Of a stretch of DNA of 10,411 nucleotides, positions 1-6,617 are shown in pieces. Position numbers and translations under genes: made by a program. The notes below the pieces were generated by a model. The model made no database searches. It was not told the origin of the DNA and worked only from the letters and a program-made list of their open reading frames with translations. Each line of letters opens with the position of its first letter. The first letter of the stretch is position 1. This DNA is from Deltaproteobacteria bacterium (GTDB taxonomy: Bacteria > Desulfobacterota > Syntrophia > Syntrophales > UBA2210). Where the stretch lies: assembly GCA_030603465.1 (NCBI GenBank), contig JAUVXT010000080.1, positions 1 through 10,411 on the forward strand, written 5' to 3'.

Positions 1-1
1 G

Positions 2-805
2 GATACCCTCAGGTTTGGAGGTAATACGCCCTGTGTCTCCGTTGAGATGACAAAGGACAGGATTTTTATCTTTGATGCCGGGACAGGAATCATAAATCTT
101 GGCAACTATCTTTTATCTCTGAAGAAACGCCTTAAAATGAATCTCTTTATCACCCATCCCCACTGGGATCATATACACGGATTCCCCTATTTCAAGATAC
201 TCTTTCTACAGGGGAATGAACTTGCCGTACACGGTAGCTCGCACGGTGGAATTACTACGAGGGAGATCATATCCGGGCAGATGGATAATATATCTTTTCC
301 CATAACGATAAAAGAATTCTCATCCCGGATCTATTTCAACGATGTCACAGAGGGTGAATATGAAATCGAGGGCCTTGCCGTTAAGACTATCAGCCTGAAC
401 CACCCCGGTGTCACTCTCGGGTACCGCTTGACGAACTCAAACGGCAAGTCAATGGCCTACATTACCGACAATGAGCTTGTCCCTGACGATATCGAACCAC
501 AGGATGTTTTTTACAGGCAAAGACTTGTCGGATTTTTGAGAGGGGCAGACGTGCTGATACATGACGCCTCCTATTTTGACGACGAATACAGGGCCAGGGT
601 CAGGTGGGGTCATTCTCCCGTTACTGAAGTGCTGAGACTCGCGGAAGAGTCCGAGGTGAAATCACTTTATCTCTTTCATCATGAGCCGGATCATGACGAC
701 GATAAAGTGGCGGAAATGGAACGGATAGGACAGGAATATTTTCAGAAGCGCAACCTGGATATCAAATGCTTTTCTGCCGCGGAAGGGAATTCGGTTTCGC
801 TGTAA
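2..805 (+). CDS. MBL-fold metallohydrolase, PhnP/RNase Z-like class (5' end cut off by window)
   Basis: The protein is a metallo-beta-lactamase-fold hydrolase. The frame is open from base 2, and the residues before the internal Met at 47 (DTLRFGGNTPCVSVE) are the conserved strand that precedes the first metal motif in this family, so the true start lies upstream. Counting from Met47, the metal ligands are visible: HPHWDH at 37-42 (HxHxDH), H119 in NHPG, D141 in ITDNE, HDASY at 172-176, GHS at 188-190, and FHHEPDHDD at 210-218. The ITD and HDA-Y motifs resemble RNase Z/PhnP-type phosphodiesterases more than true beta-lactamases. The substrate cannot be read from the sequence; a phosphodiester is plausible. 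There is no signal peptide in the visible part, so it is probably cytosolic. It is followed by a 136-bp gap and is likely not in the next operon. Confidence 0.85.
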   Translation, partial: DTLRFGGNTPCVSVEMTKDRIFIFDAGTGIINLGNYLLSLKKRLKMNLFITHPHWDHIHGFPYFKILFLQGNELAVHGSSHGGITTREIISGQMDNISFPITIKEFSSRIYFNDVTEGEYEIEGLAVKTISLNHPGVTLGYRLTNSNGKSMAYITDNELVPDDIEPQDVFYRQRLVGFLRGADVLIHDASYFDDEYRARVRWGHSPVTEVLRLAEESEVKSLYLFHHEPDHDDDKVAEMERIGQEYFQKRNLDIKCFSAAEGNSVSL

Positions 806-892
806 GGGATTCATTGATCAGGATCAAATCTCCCGGGATAGTCTGCTGATGTCTTGGGTCTGCCCCGTCAACCAGTCAAAATATTAACCTCT

Positions 893-920
893 TTTGCATT
901 TAATGTAAATATCCTATAGT
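893..920 (+). promoter_or_regulatory. candidate sigma70-type promoter for the xni-archease-rtcB-trxR cluster
   Basis: TTTGCA/TTGCAT around 893-899 and TATAGT at 915-920 (5 of 6 to the -10 consensus) are separated by 15-16 bp and lie 21 bp before the exonuclease start codon. The -35 match is poor (3 of 6), so this is a weak call supported mainly by position in the only sizeable gap upstream of the cluster. Confidence 0.3.
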
Positions 921-941
921 CTGTTTTTCAGGGGGTCTGTA

Positions 942-1724
942 ATGAACATAAAATTGCTGCTGGTGGATGCCCTGAATCTGATACGCCGTGTTTATGCGGC
1001 ACAACCGGGCGACGATGGCCCCGAAAGGGTGGAGGGGGCTATAACGGCAAGCAGACTGTCACTGCAAAGGGCCCTGCGAGAGGCAAAGCCGACACACGCC
1101 ATTTGTGTCTTTGACAGCAAAGAGCCGGGATGGCGTCTGCGACTTTATGCAGACTATAAAGCGGGACGAGATCCCATTCCGGCGGCGCTGGAAAAGGGAC
1201 TTAAGGAATTTGAGGAGTCATTTTTAAAGAGCGGTGTTTCCTCCTTCACTTTTTCCGGAGTGGAGGCGGACGACGTCATTGCCACGCTCGCGACGAAGGT
1301 GGCGGCGCGTGGAGGGAATGCCGTCATACTTTCAACAGACAAGGTGTTTATTCAGCTCCTGGATGATTTCATTTCCCTTCATGACCATTTTAACGATAGG
1401 GATCTGGACCGCAGTTATATAGTGGGAAAATTTGGCGTGAAGCCCGAACAATTTATAGACTTCCTGGCGCTTGTGGGAGACAAGACGAACAATATTAACG
1501 GTGTGCCGTCGGTGGGGCCGAAAACGGCGGCTCGTTTACTGGGAGAGATCGGCACATTCGATGACATACTGGCCGTGGCGCATACAATTCCCGGAAAGGT
1601 GGGCGCGGCGATTTACGGCCATAAGGATGAGGCCCTTCTGTCCCGCTCGCTTGTTACCCTTCAAAGGGACCTCTCCCTCGGGGTTAACCTGCAAGATTTC
1701 CGGTATATAAGGAATGTCGACTAA
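942..1724 (+). CDS. xni: Xni/ExoIX-like 5'-3' exonuclease (flap endonuclease family)
   Basis: This is a stand-alone 260-aa protein homologous to the 5'-nuclease domain of DNA polymerase I. Its N-terminus (LLLVDALNLIRRVY) and overall length are very close to E. coli Xni/ExoIX. Visible motifs are D9 in VDALN, D58 of the VFD strand, Y72-K73-x2-R76 (DYKAGR), E108-x-D110-D111, the STDK motif at 131-134, and the helix-hairpin-helix NGVPSVGPKTAARLL at 186-200. Family members normally have D-K-D and GDxxDNIPG; here the second Asp of each is replaced (V135, N183), while D133 and D180 remain. The second metal site is thus partly dismantled, less so than in E. coli ExoIX. Expected role is flap or structure-specific DNA cleavage or binding. 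A GGGGGT stretch at 931-936 precedes the start. It heads a cluster with archease and rtcB. Confidence 0.85.
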   Translation: MNIKLLLVDALNLIRRVYAAQPGDDGPERVEGAITASRLSLQRALREAKPTHAICVFDSKEPGWRLRLYADYKAGRDPIPAALEKGLKEFEESFLKSGVSSFTFSGVEADDVIATLATKVAARGGNAVILSTDKVFIQLLDDFISLHDHFNDRDLDRSYIVGKFGVKPEQFIDFLALVGDKTNNINGVPSVGPKTAARLLGEIGTFDDILAVAHTIPGKVGAAIYGHKDEALLSRSLVTLQRDLSLGVNLQDFRYIRNVD

Positions 1725-1761
1725 TTTGCAATCCTGACATAACCAAAAGGATTTATCCGAG

Positions 1762-2181
1762 ATGAAACAAAAATATGCCGTCTTCGACCATACAGCAGAT
1801 CTTGGTGTTGAGATATACGGAAAAGACGAAAAAGAACTTTTTTCTAATGCAGCCCACGCGCTTTTTGATATAATGACCGATATAAATATTGTATATCCCA
1901 AAACGGAGAGAGACATACGCGTAGAGGGGTCAGGTCTTGAGGATCTCATGGTAAACTTTTTGAGGGAGATTCTTTACTTGTTTAACGGTGAAGGATTGTC
2001 CCTGCATAATTTTCTTGTTTCCGAAATGGATAGTTATCATATAAAGGGGACAGTCAGAGGAGAAAAAATTGATCCTGACAGACACTGCTTGAATATGGAG
2101 GTGAAGGCCGTTACATATCACCGGGCAGAGGTCAAAAAAGGTTCTCATGGCTGGACTGCACGGGTTATTTTTGATGTCTGA
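1762..2181 (+). CDS. Archease (RtcB activator)
   Basis: This 139-aa protein has the full-length archease fold signature: FDHTADLGVEIYG near residues 8-20, a central helix with LEDLMVNFLREILYLFNGEG, and the C-terminal KAVTYHRAEVKKGSHGWTARV followed by the invariant terminal FDV. D12 in HTAD and D138 at the end correspond to the acidic metal-binding cluster of archease. The family promotes guanylylation and multiple turnover of the RNA ligase RtcB. The next gene is rtcB, whose preferred start codon lies inside the last codons of this gene (8-bp overlap), so the two are translationally coupled. AAAAGGA at 1745-1751 is a plausible ribosome binding site, 10 nt before the start. Confidence 0.95.
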   Translation: MKQKYAVFDHTADLGVEIYGKDEKELFSNAAHALFDIMTDINIVYPKTERDIRVEGSGLEDLMVNFLREILYLFNGEGLSLHNFLVSEMDSYHIKGTVRGEKIDPDRHCLNMEVKAVTYHRAEVKKGSHGWTARVIFDV

Positions 2182-3616
2182 GATAAAGATCGAAAGACTG
2201 GACGAAAATCGCTGGATCGTGCCACCTACAGGGGGGATGCGTGTTCCCGGCATGATATACTCCAGCGACAAGATGACAGGGGGTATCGGCACAGATGAAA
2301 GCCTCAAGCAGGTTGCCAACGTGGCGCATCTTCCCGGCATTATCAACTACTCCTTTGCCATGCCCGACATGCACTGGGGCTATGGTTTCCCCATAGGGGG
2401 TGTTGCCGCCTTCGATATGAAAGAAGGAGTTATCTCTCCCGGGGGAGTGGGCTATGACATAAATTGCGGTGTCAGGGCAATAACCACCAGACTTTCCTCT
2501 TCCGACATTAAAGGGAGGATGGACAATCTCGTCACCGCCCTTTTCAGAGATATTCCCTCCGGCGTTGGTTCCAAGGGAGATCTGAAACTCTCCATCAAGG
2601 AAGAAAAAAAGGTCTTGCGGGAAGGTGCCCGATGGGCTGTGAAGAATGGATACGGCTTTCCCGAGGATCTTGTCACCACCGAGGATGGGGGAAAGATGGA
2701 AGGCGCGGAGCCGGAATGCCTGAGTGAACGGGCCCTGGAGCGTGGAAGGGCCCAGCTGGGGACACTCGGTTCGGGAAACCATTTTCTGGAGATAGAGATT
2801 GTCGAAGAAATTTTTGACGAAAAGAGAGCGCTGGCCTTCGGTCTGGAACCGGATCAGGTGGTCGTAGTGATACATAGCGGTTCAAGGGGTCTGGGGTATC
2901 AGGTTTGTGACGATTTTCTTGCCAGGATGGTGAAGCACATTAATAAGCTGGATTTTCCGTTGCCCGACAGACAACTGGCATGCGCCTACCTCGCATCGCA
3001 CGAAGGGAAAGAATACTATGCTGCAATGGCGTGTGCGGCGAATTATGCCTGGGCGAACAGACAGCTACTTATGCACCGGACGAGGCAAACCTTTGAGAAG
3101 ACTTTAGGGATATCGCCCCGTGAGTTAGGGATGAGTCTCCTCTATGATGTGAGCCATAATATCGCCAAATTTGAGGAGTTCCCCGTTGAGGGGAAAAATC
3201 GAAAAGTATGTATTCACCGGAAGGGCGCCACAAGGGCATTCCCCCCCGGGCATTATGCGCTTCCTGATAGATACCGTGCGACAGGACAGCCTGTGCTGAT
3301 CCCGGGAGATATGGGGACGGGATCGTATATTCTTGCCGGCGCCGAGACGGCTTTTACGGACACCTTTGGCAGTACCTGTCACGGGGCGGGAAGGGTCATG
3401 AGCCGCTCAAAGGCAATAAAGGCAAGTAAGGGAAGGTCAATACGAAGCGAAATGGCAGAACGCGGCGTTTGCGTTATGGCAACGGGGAAAAGGACACTGC
3501 TCGAAGAGATCCCCGAGGCATATAAGAAAGTGGACGAGGTGGTGGATGTCGTGCACCGGGCGGGCCTGTCAAAAAAGGTTGCGAGACTGAGGGCTGTCGG
3601 CTGTATCAAGGGATAG
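2174..3616 (+). CDS. rtcB: RtcB family RNA-splicing/repair ligase
   Basis: RtcB joins 2',3'-cyclic phosphate (via 3'-phosphate) and 5'-OH RNA ends in a GTP- and Mn2+-dependent reaction. From ATG 2174 the protein is 480 aa and lines up almost residue for residue with the archaeal Pyrococcus-type enzyme. D95-x2-C98 (GYDINCG), N202-H203 (GSGNHF), H234 (VIHSGSRG) and H328 are the metal-site residues. H403 (STCHGAG) is the guanylylated histidine, and the C-terminus ends IKG like the archaeal protein. An in-frame ATG at 2147 would add nine residues (MAGLHGLFL) absent from the family, so 2174 is preferred. It overlaps archease by 8 bp and is followed by the reductase 34 bp later. The likely task is RNA repair or tRNA healing; no tRNA-intron role can be inferred. 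Confidence 0.95.
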   Translation: MSEIKIERLDENRWIVPPTGGMRVPGMIYSSDKMTGGIGTDESLKQVANVAHLPGIINYSFAMPDMHWGYGFPIGGVAAFDMKEGVISPGGVGYDINCGVRAITTRLSSSDIKGRMDNLVTALFRDIPSGVGSKGDLKLSIKEEKKVLREGARWAVKNGYGFPEDLVTTEDGGKMEGAEPECLSERALERGRAQLGTLGSGNHFLEIEIVEEIFDEKRALAFGLEPDQVVVVIHSGSRGLGYQVCDDFLARMVKHINKLDFPLPDRQLACAYLASHEGKEYYAAMACAANYAWANRQLLMHRTRQTFEKTLGISPRELGMSLLYDVSHNIAKFEEFPVEGKNRKVCIHRKGATRAFPPGHYALPDRYRATGQPVLIPGDMGTGSYILAGAETAFTDTFGSTCHGAGRVMSRSKAIKASKGRSIRSEMAERGVCVMATGKRTLLEEIPEAYKKVDEVVDVVHRAGLSKKVARLRAVGCIKG

Positions 3617-3653
3617 AAGACATAAAAAGAGAATGTAATAGAAAGGTAGAATG

Positions 3654-4616
3654 ATGGAAGCTAATATTCCCGATGGAGTTTATGATGTTATTATCATTGG
3701 TGGAGGCCCCGGTGGATTAACTGCGGGGCTATATGCGTCGAGGGCCGGTATGAATATCCTGTTACTGGAAGGTAATGTTACCGTGAGCCAGATAACCATA
3801 ACGGATATTGTTGAAAACTATCCGGGACTGCCCGACATCACCGGTCCGGAACTGATCGCCCGGCTCAAGGATCATGCCGGTTCATTCGGTATGGAAATAA
3901 AAGCGGAGCAGGCCCTGTCGATAGAGACGGATAAAATCGGTGATATTTCGGGCTGGAAGGTGAAATCGGGCAAAGGTGAATACAGGGCTCTCGCCCTTAT
4001 TGTAGCCACCGGCGCGGTCTGGCGGAAACTGGGGGTTCCGGGAGAGAAGGAATTTACCGGCAGAGGGGTGTCCTATTGCGCGACCTGTGACGGGCCCTTT
4101 TACCGCAACAGCGATGTCATCGTGGTGGGCGGCGGAGATACGGCCGTCCAGGAGGCCCTCTTTCTGACGAAATTTGCGAACAAGGTCACCATAGTTCACC
4201 GGAGAGATCGACTTCGCGCAACGGGAATCCTGCAGGATAGGGCAATTGCCAATGAAAAGATTGAATTTGCATGGGATTCGGTGGTGGAAGAGATAACGGG
4301 TGAAACGGCAGTCACCGGGGCACGGATCAGGGGAGTGAAGGAACCAAAGGAAGCGAAAGAACTCTCTGCCGACGGTGTCTTTATCTTTATCGGCCTCGAT
4401 CCCGTCTCGGATATGGTGAGCGATCTTGTCAAAGTCGATTCCTATGGTTATATTATTGTGGACAGAGACATGGCCACATCGACAGCCGGAATATTCGCGT
4501 GCGGCGATTGCGTGCAGAAGTCATTCAGGCAGATTATCAATGCCTGCGGTGAAGGGGCCACGGCGGCCTATAATGCGGAGTTGTATGTCGATGAACTGAA
4601 AGGGCAGTCTTATTAA
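3654..4616 (+). CDS. trxB: Thioredoxin reductase-like FAD/NADPH disulfide oxidoreductase
   Basis: This is a two-Rossmann-domain flavoprotein of the low-molecular-weight thioredoxin reductase family, about 320 aa as usual. Numbered from the first of two adjacent ATGs (3651), it shows the FAD motif GGGPGG at 17-22, the redox pair CATC at 143-146 followed by DGPFYRN, the NADPH motif VVGGGDTAVQEA at 158-169 with HRRDRLRA at 183-190 (NADPH-type arginines), and the FAD-closing ACGDC at 283-287. The GGQ loop that normally contacts the flavin reads VSQ here (45-47), and ACGDC adds two cysteines, so the partner may not be a standard thioredoxin. GAAAGG at 3641-3646 lies 7 nt from ATG 3654 and 4 nt from ATG 3651, favouring the second. 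It is last in the cluster beginning with the exonuclease. Confidence 0.85.
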   Translation: MEANIPDGVYDVIIIGGGPGGLTAGLYASRAGMNILLLEGNVTVSQITITDIVENYPGLPDITGPELIARLKDHAGSFGMEIKAEQALSIETDKIGDISGWKVKSGKGEYRALALIVATGAVWRKLGVPGEKEFTGRGVSYCATCDGPFYRNSDVIVVGGGDTAVQEALFLTKFANKVTIVHRRDRLRATGILQDRAIANEKIEFAWDSVVEEITGETAVTGARIRGVKEPKEAKELSADGVFIFIGLDPVSDMVSDLVKVDSYGYIIVDRDMATSTAGIFACGDCVQKSFRQIINACGEGATAAYNAELYVDELKGQSY

Positions 4617-4665
4617 ACGCGAACTGTCCGTGTCTTAAAATATTACTGTGTAATCTTGATGTGTT

Positions 4666-4838
4666 CGCAAAAAGTCAGTTTTTCTCGCTTGATGACCATT
4701 TTGGGGATGATTTCGGCGTTTGGCTGAAAATCTAAAGCGCGTGCTTACGCACTCAAACAGTTAGATTTTTTTAACGCCAACCACCACAATCATCTTCTTC
4801 CCAAAATGTTCGAAGGAGTGCGAAAAAGACTTTTTGCG
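4666..4838 (+). repeat. 173-nt imperfect palindrome (MITE-/REP-like element A)
   Basis: The region between the reductase and fmdB folds end to end as one hairpin. Paired blocks are CGCAAAAAGTC 4666-4676 with 4828-4838, CATTTTGGG 4697-4705 with 4800-4808, GATGAT 4706-4711 with 4789-4794, GGCGTT 4715-4720 with 4773-4778, AAAATCTAA 4727-4735 with 4761-4769, and a tip GTGC(ttac)GCAC 4741-4752. It has no coding capacity. The architecture suggests a non-autonomous transposable palindrome. It differs in sequence from the three-copy family further downstream. It ends 14 nt before the fmdB Shine-Dalgarno sequence, so it probably forms part of that gene's mRNA leader or terminates trxB transcripts. Orientation is arbitrary. 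Confidence 0.75.
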
Positions 4839-4867
4839 AGATTGTCAATCTTGGAGGAGAAAATAAA

Positions 4868-5071
4868 TTGCCAATCTATGAATATGCATGTAAGAAGTGC
4901 AACCATGAGTTTGAAGTAATCAGTTTTTCAAGAAACAGCGACAGTGACGTTGAATGTCCCGCCTGCGGGAAGAAGGGGGCGGAAAAGCTTATGTCCGCCT
5001 TTTCGAGACCGGGAGGTGGTGGAGGCGGATCTTCCTGTTCCACCTGTTCGACATCGTCCTGTAATACCTGA
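4868..5071 (+). CDS. FmdB/CxxC_CxxC_SSSS family zinc-ribbon protein
   Basis: This 67-aa protein begins MPIYEYACKKC, the hallmark of the FmdB-type regulatory zinc-ribbon family. Cys8-Cys11 and Cys30-Cys33 (CPACG) form one zinc knuckle pair. The tail is a Gly run (49-54) followed by Ser/Cys repeats with C57, C60 and C65, typical of the family. The start is TTG, chosen because MPIYEY must be N-terminal and GGAGGAG at 4853-4859 is an excellent ribosome binding site 8 nt upstream. Function in the family is unproven (named after a formamidase-associated putative regulator). It stands alone between palindromic repeats. Confidence 0.85.
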   Translation: MPIYEYACKKCNHEFEVISFSRNSDSDVECPACGKKGAEKLMSAFSRPGGGGGGSSCSTCSTSSCNT

Positions 5072-5083
5072 GGCTCTTAGATG

Positions 5084-5098
5084 CCGGCAGGCTGCCGG
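5084..5098 (+). terminator. weak hairpin after fmdB
   Basis: CCGGC(AGGCT)GCCGG followed by TTTATT lies 13 nt after the fmdB stop codon. The stem is only 5 bp and the T tract is interrupted, so termination here is uncertain; the stronger hairpin at 5122 follows. Confidence 0.35.
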
Positions 5099-5121
5099 TT
5101 TATTGAACATATAGTGTTTGC

Positions 5122-5151
5122 GCGGATTTTCTCACGAGAAAATCCGCTTTT
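5122..5151 (+). terminator. probable intrinsic terminator downstream of fmdB
   Basis: GCGGATTTTCTC (5122-5133) and GAGAAAATCCGC (5136-5147) are perfect inverted repeats of 12 nt separated by two bases, followed directly by TTTT (5148-5151). The hairpin lies about 50 nt past the fmdB stop and reads as a Rho-independent terminator for + strand transcription, with a short U tract. Confidence 0.55.
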
Positions 5152-5206
5152 CATACGCTGCAACCAATTTCGTATTGAAGAGGATTTTTAGTTGCACGAA
5201 TTTCTC

Positions 5207-5465
5207 TTCGCTTGTCTAAGATGCTTTTTGATAAATATAAGGCTTGCTTCAGGCGATTTAAAGAATCATCGTGGCTAACCACGATGATTCTTAGAAAGTC
5301 AAGGAAGGATTCAGCTATATTCGTTCGCTTTCGCTCACTGTCCTTTTCAAAACTCTTCCTTCGGGCTCAAACAATTGGAATCGCTCTTCTTCCGCTTCGC
5401 CAAAATTTATTCTCAAAAACCATCTTAATGACCGCTGAAAGAAATTTGTGCTTTAACGACTTTAA
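5207..5465 (+). repeat. dispersed palindromic repeat family B, copy 1 (interrupted by ~90 bp)
   Basis: This is the first of three related copies. It starts TTCGCTTGTCTAAGATGC and ends near ACTTTAAT. The terminal inverted repeat TAAGATGCTTTTTGA (5217-5231) pairs with TCAAAAACCATCTTA (5413-5427), with one mismatch. Inside, CCTTCGGGCTCAAACA and TTGGAATCGCT match the other copies. Compared with them it has about 90 extra bases at roughly 5257-5347, containing a perfect hairpin. It fills most of the 431-bp gap before lgt; the remaining bases 5152-5206 show nothing recognisable. No protein is credible here. Confidence 0.8.
5261..5292 (+). repeat. perfect 14-bp inverted repeat inside repeat copy 1
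   Basis: AAGAATCATCGTGG (5261-5274) and CCACGATGATTCTT (5279-5292) pair perfectly around a CTAA loop. The hairpin is absent from the other two repeat copies. It is not followed by a T tract, so it is not an obvious terminator. Confidence 0.8.
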
Positions 5466-5502
5466 TAAAAAGTGTGACCCTTTCTTGAGAAGAGACTGAA
5501 AG

Positions 5503-6327
5503 ATGAACTTCTGGAACCAGATACCTCAACATATCGATCCTGCGCTTCTCACTATCGGATCCTTTCAGATTCGCTATTACGGACTCACGTATCTTGTCGC
5601 ATTTTTTATCACTTACCTCCTTATTATCTACAGGATAAAGGATGAGGGGCATAAATACTCAAAAGAGACGATTCAGGACGCCGCCGTATGGACTATTATC
5701 GGGCTTATTGTAGGCGCCCGGCTGGGATATATACTCTTTTACAACTTCGGATATTACCTCTCGCATCCCCTGGCGATTATATTTCCCTTCGATCTGACGG
5801 ACGGTTTCAGATATGTCGGGATAAGCGGCATGTCCTATCACGGCGGCGCTATCGGAGTAGTCGTGGCAGGCATTCTATTTTGCCGTAAGAGGAACATCAA
5901 ATTCTGGCATTTCGCGGATCTCTTTGTCGCGGCGCTCCCCCTGGGATACACCTTCGGGAGGATAGGAAATTTCTTGAATGGCGAACTCTTCGGGCGTGTT
6001 ACCACTATGCCCTGGGGCATGTATTTCCCGATGGATCCCACCCATCAGCTTCGCCATCCCTCTCAATTGTATGAAGCTCTCTTTGAAGGGATATTCCTGT
6101 TTATCATCCTGTGGACTATAAGAAAAAGGGGTCGCTTTGACGGATTCCTCGTTTCCCTCTATCTGATCGGATATGGCCTGGTGAGATTTATTATTGAATT
6201 TTTCAGAGATCCCGACCCGCAACTGGGCTTCGTGCTGGGGGCCATGACAATGGGGCAGATACTCTGCCTGGCCATGATATTGCTGGGCATCATTATTTAT
6301 TATATAAAGAGGCCGGCCGTTTCTTAA
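5503..6327 (+). CDS. lgt: Prolipoprotein diacylglyceryl transferase
   Basis: Lgt transfers diacylglycerol from phosphatidylglycerol to the lipobox cysteine of prolipoproteins, the first step of lipoprotein maturation in the inner membrane. The 274-aa protein has about seven hydrophobic segments (roughly 26-44, 60-80, 104-126, 138-152, 193-207, 214-232, 245-267). Signatures are IDPALLTIGSFQIRYYGLTY near the N-terminus, GARLGYILFYN at 71-81, YHGG with H113, the Lgt signature GRIGNFLNGELFGR at 152-165 (R153, N156, N159, E161), RHPSQLYEA at 184-192, and VRFIIEFFRDPD with R228, E232 and R235. The start fits the family N-terminus, though the upstream GAGAAGAG is a modest ribosome binding site. It is a lone gene flanked on both sides by family B repeats. 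Confidence 0.97.
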   Translation: MNFWNQIPQHIDPALLTIGSFQIRYYGLTYLVAFFITYLLIIYRIKDEGHKYSKETIQDAAVWTIIGLIVGARLGYILFYNFGYYLSHPLAIIFPFDLTDGFRYVGISGMSYHGGAIGVVVAGILFCRKRNIKFWHFADLFVAALPLGYTFGRIGNFLNGELFGRVTTMPWGMYFPMDPTHQLRHPSQLYEALFEGIFLFIILWTIRKRGRFDGFLVSLYLIGYGLVRFIIEFFRDPDPQLGFVLGAMTMGQILCLAMILLGIIIYYIKRPAVS

Positions 6328-6354
6328 CGTCTTGTTGCCCAAAAAATTTACATC

Positions 6355-6563
6355 TTTCGCATTTAAGTTGATGAACCGCCGCATAAACACCTTTTCGCTT
6401 GTCTAAGATGCTTTTTGATAAATCCAGGGCTTGCTACAGGCGATCCCAAAACTCGCCCTTCGGGCTCAAACAGTTGGAATCGCTGTCCTTCCGCTTCGCC
6501 AGGAGTTATTCTCAAAAACCATCTTAATGACCACTCAGAGGTATTTATGCTTGAACAACTTTA
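6355..6563 (+). repeat. dispersed palindromic repeat family B, copy 2
   Basis: This copy runs from TTTCGCATTT to ACAACTTTA and is nearly identical in layout to copy 3. Nested inverted repeats are CATAAACACCT (6382-6392) against AGGTATTTATG (6539-6549), TAAGATGCTTTTTGA (6404-6418) against TCAAAAACCATCTTA (6512-6526), GCGATCCCAA against TTGGAATCGC, and GCCC(ttc)GGGC at the tip. The whole unit can fold as one long hairpin of about 200 nt. It lies between lgt and the ligase gene. The 60-codon ORF across it is repeat-derived and not called. Confidence 0.85.
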
Positions 6564-6602
6564 TTACGAAAGAACCATAATTATGGTTCTTTCGTAATAA
6601 AG
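6559..6602. repeat. 44-bp perfect palindrome next to the ligase ribosome binding site
   Basis: Twenty-two bases (6559-6580, beginning CTTTATTACGAAAGAACC) are followed without spacer by their exact reverse complement (6581-6602). The palindrome begins where repeat copy 2 loses similarity to copy 3 and ends 4 nt before AAAGGAG (6606-6612), the Shine-Dalgarno of the ligase gene. As DNA it could bind a dimeric regulator; as RNA it forms a very stable hairpin beside the ribosome site. No T tract follows, so it is not a terminator. Confidence 0.9.
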
Positions 6603-6617
6603 AGGAAAGGAGATCAT

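Noticed and set aside
2147..2173. Upstream ATG as the rtcB start
   Set aside because: It adds nine residues not seen in homologues. ATG 2174 reproduces the length and N-terminus of the archaeal-type RtcB.
5212..5499. 95-codon ORF upstream of lgt
   Set aside because: It runs through repeat copy 1. Its second half (FLRAQTIGIALLPLRQ) matches a frame of copy 3, so similarity comes from the repeat. It has no domain and no convincing ribosome site.
6415..6597. 60-codon ORF MINPGLATGDPK...
   Set aside because: It is a translation of repeat copy 2 and is similar to the 7971 ORF only because both are repeat copies. It terminates inside the 44-bp palindrome.
6559..6602. The 44-bp palindrome as an intrinsic terminator
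   Set aside because: No T tract follows on the + strand; it runs straight into the ligase ribosome binding site.
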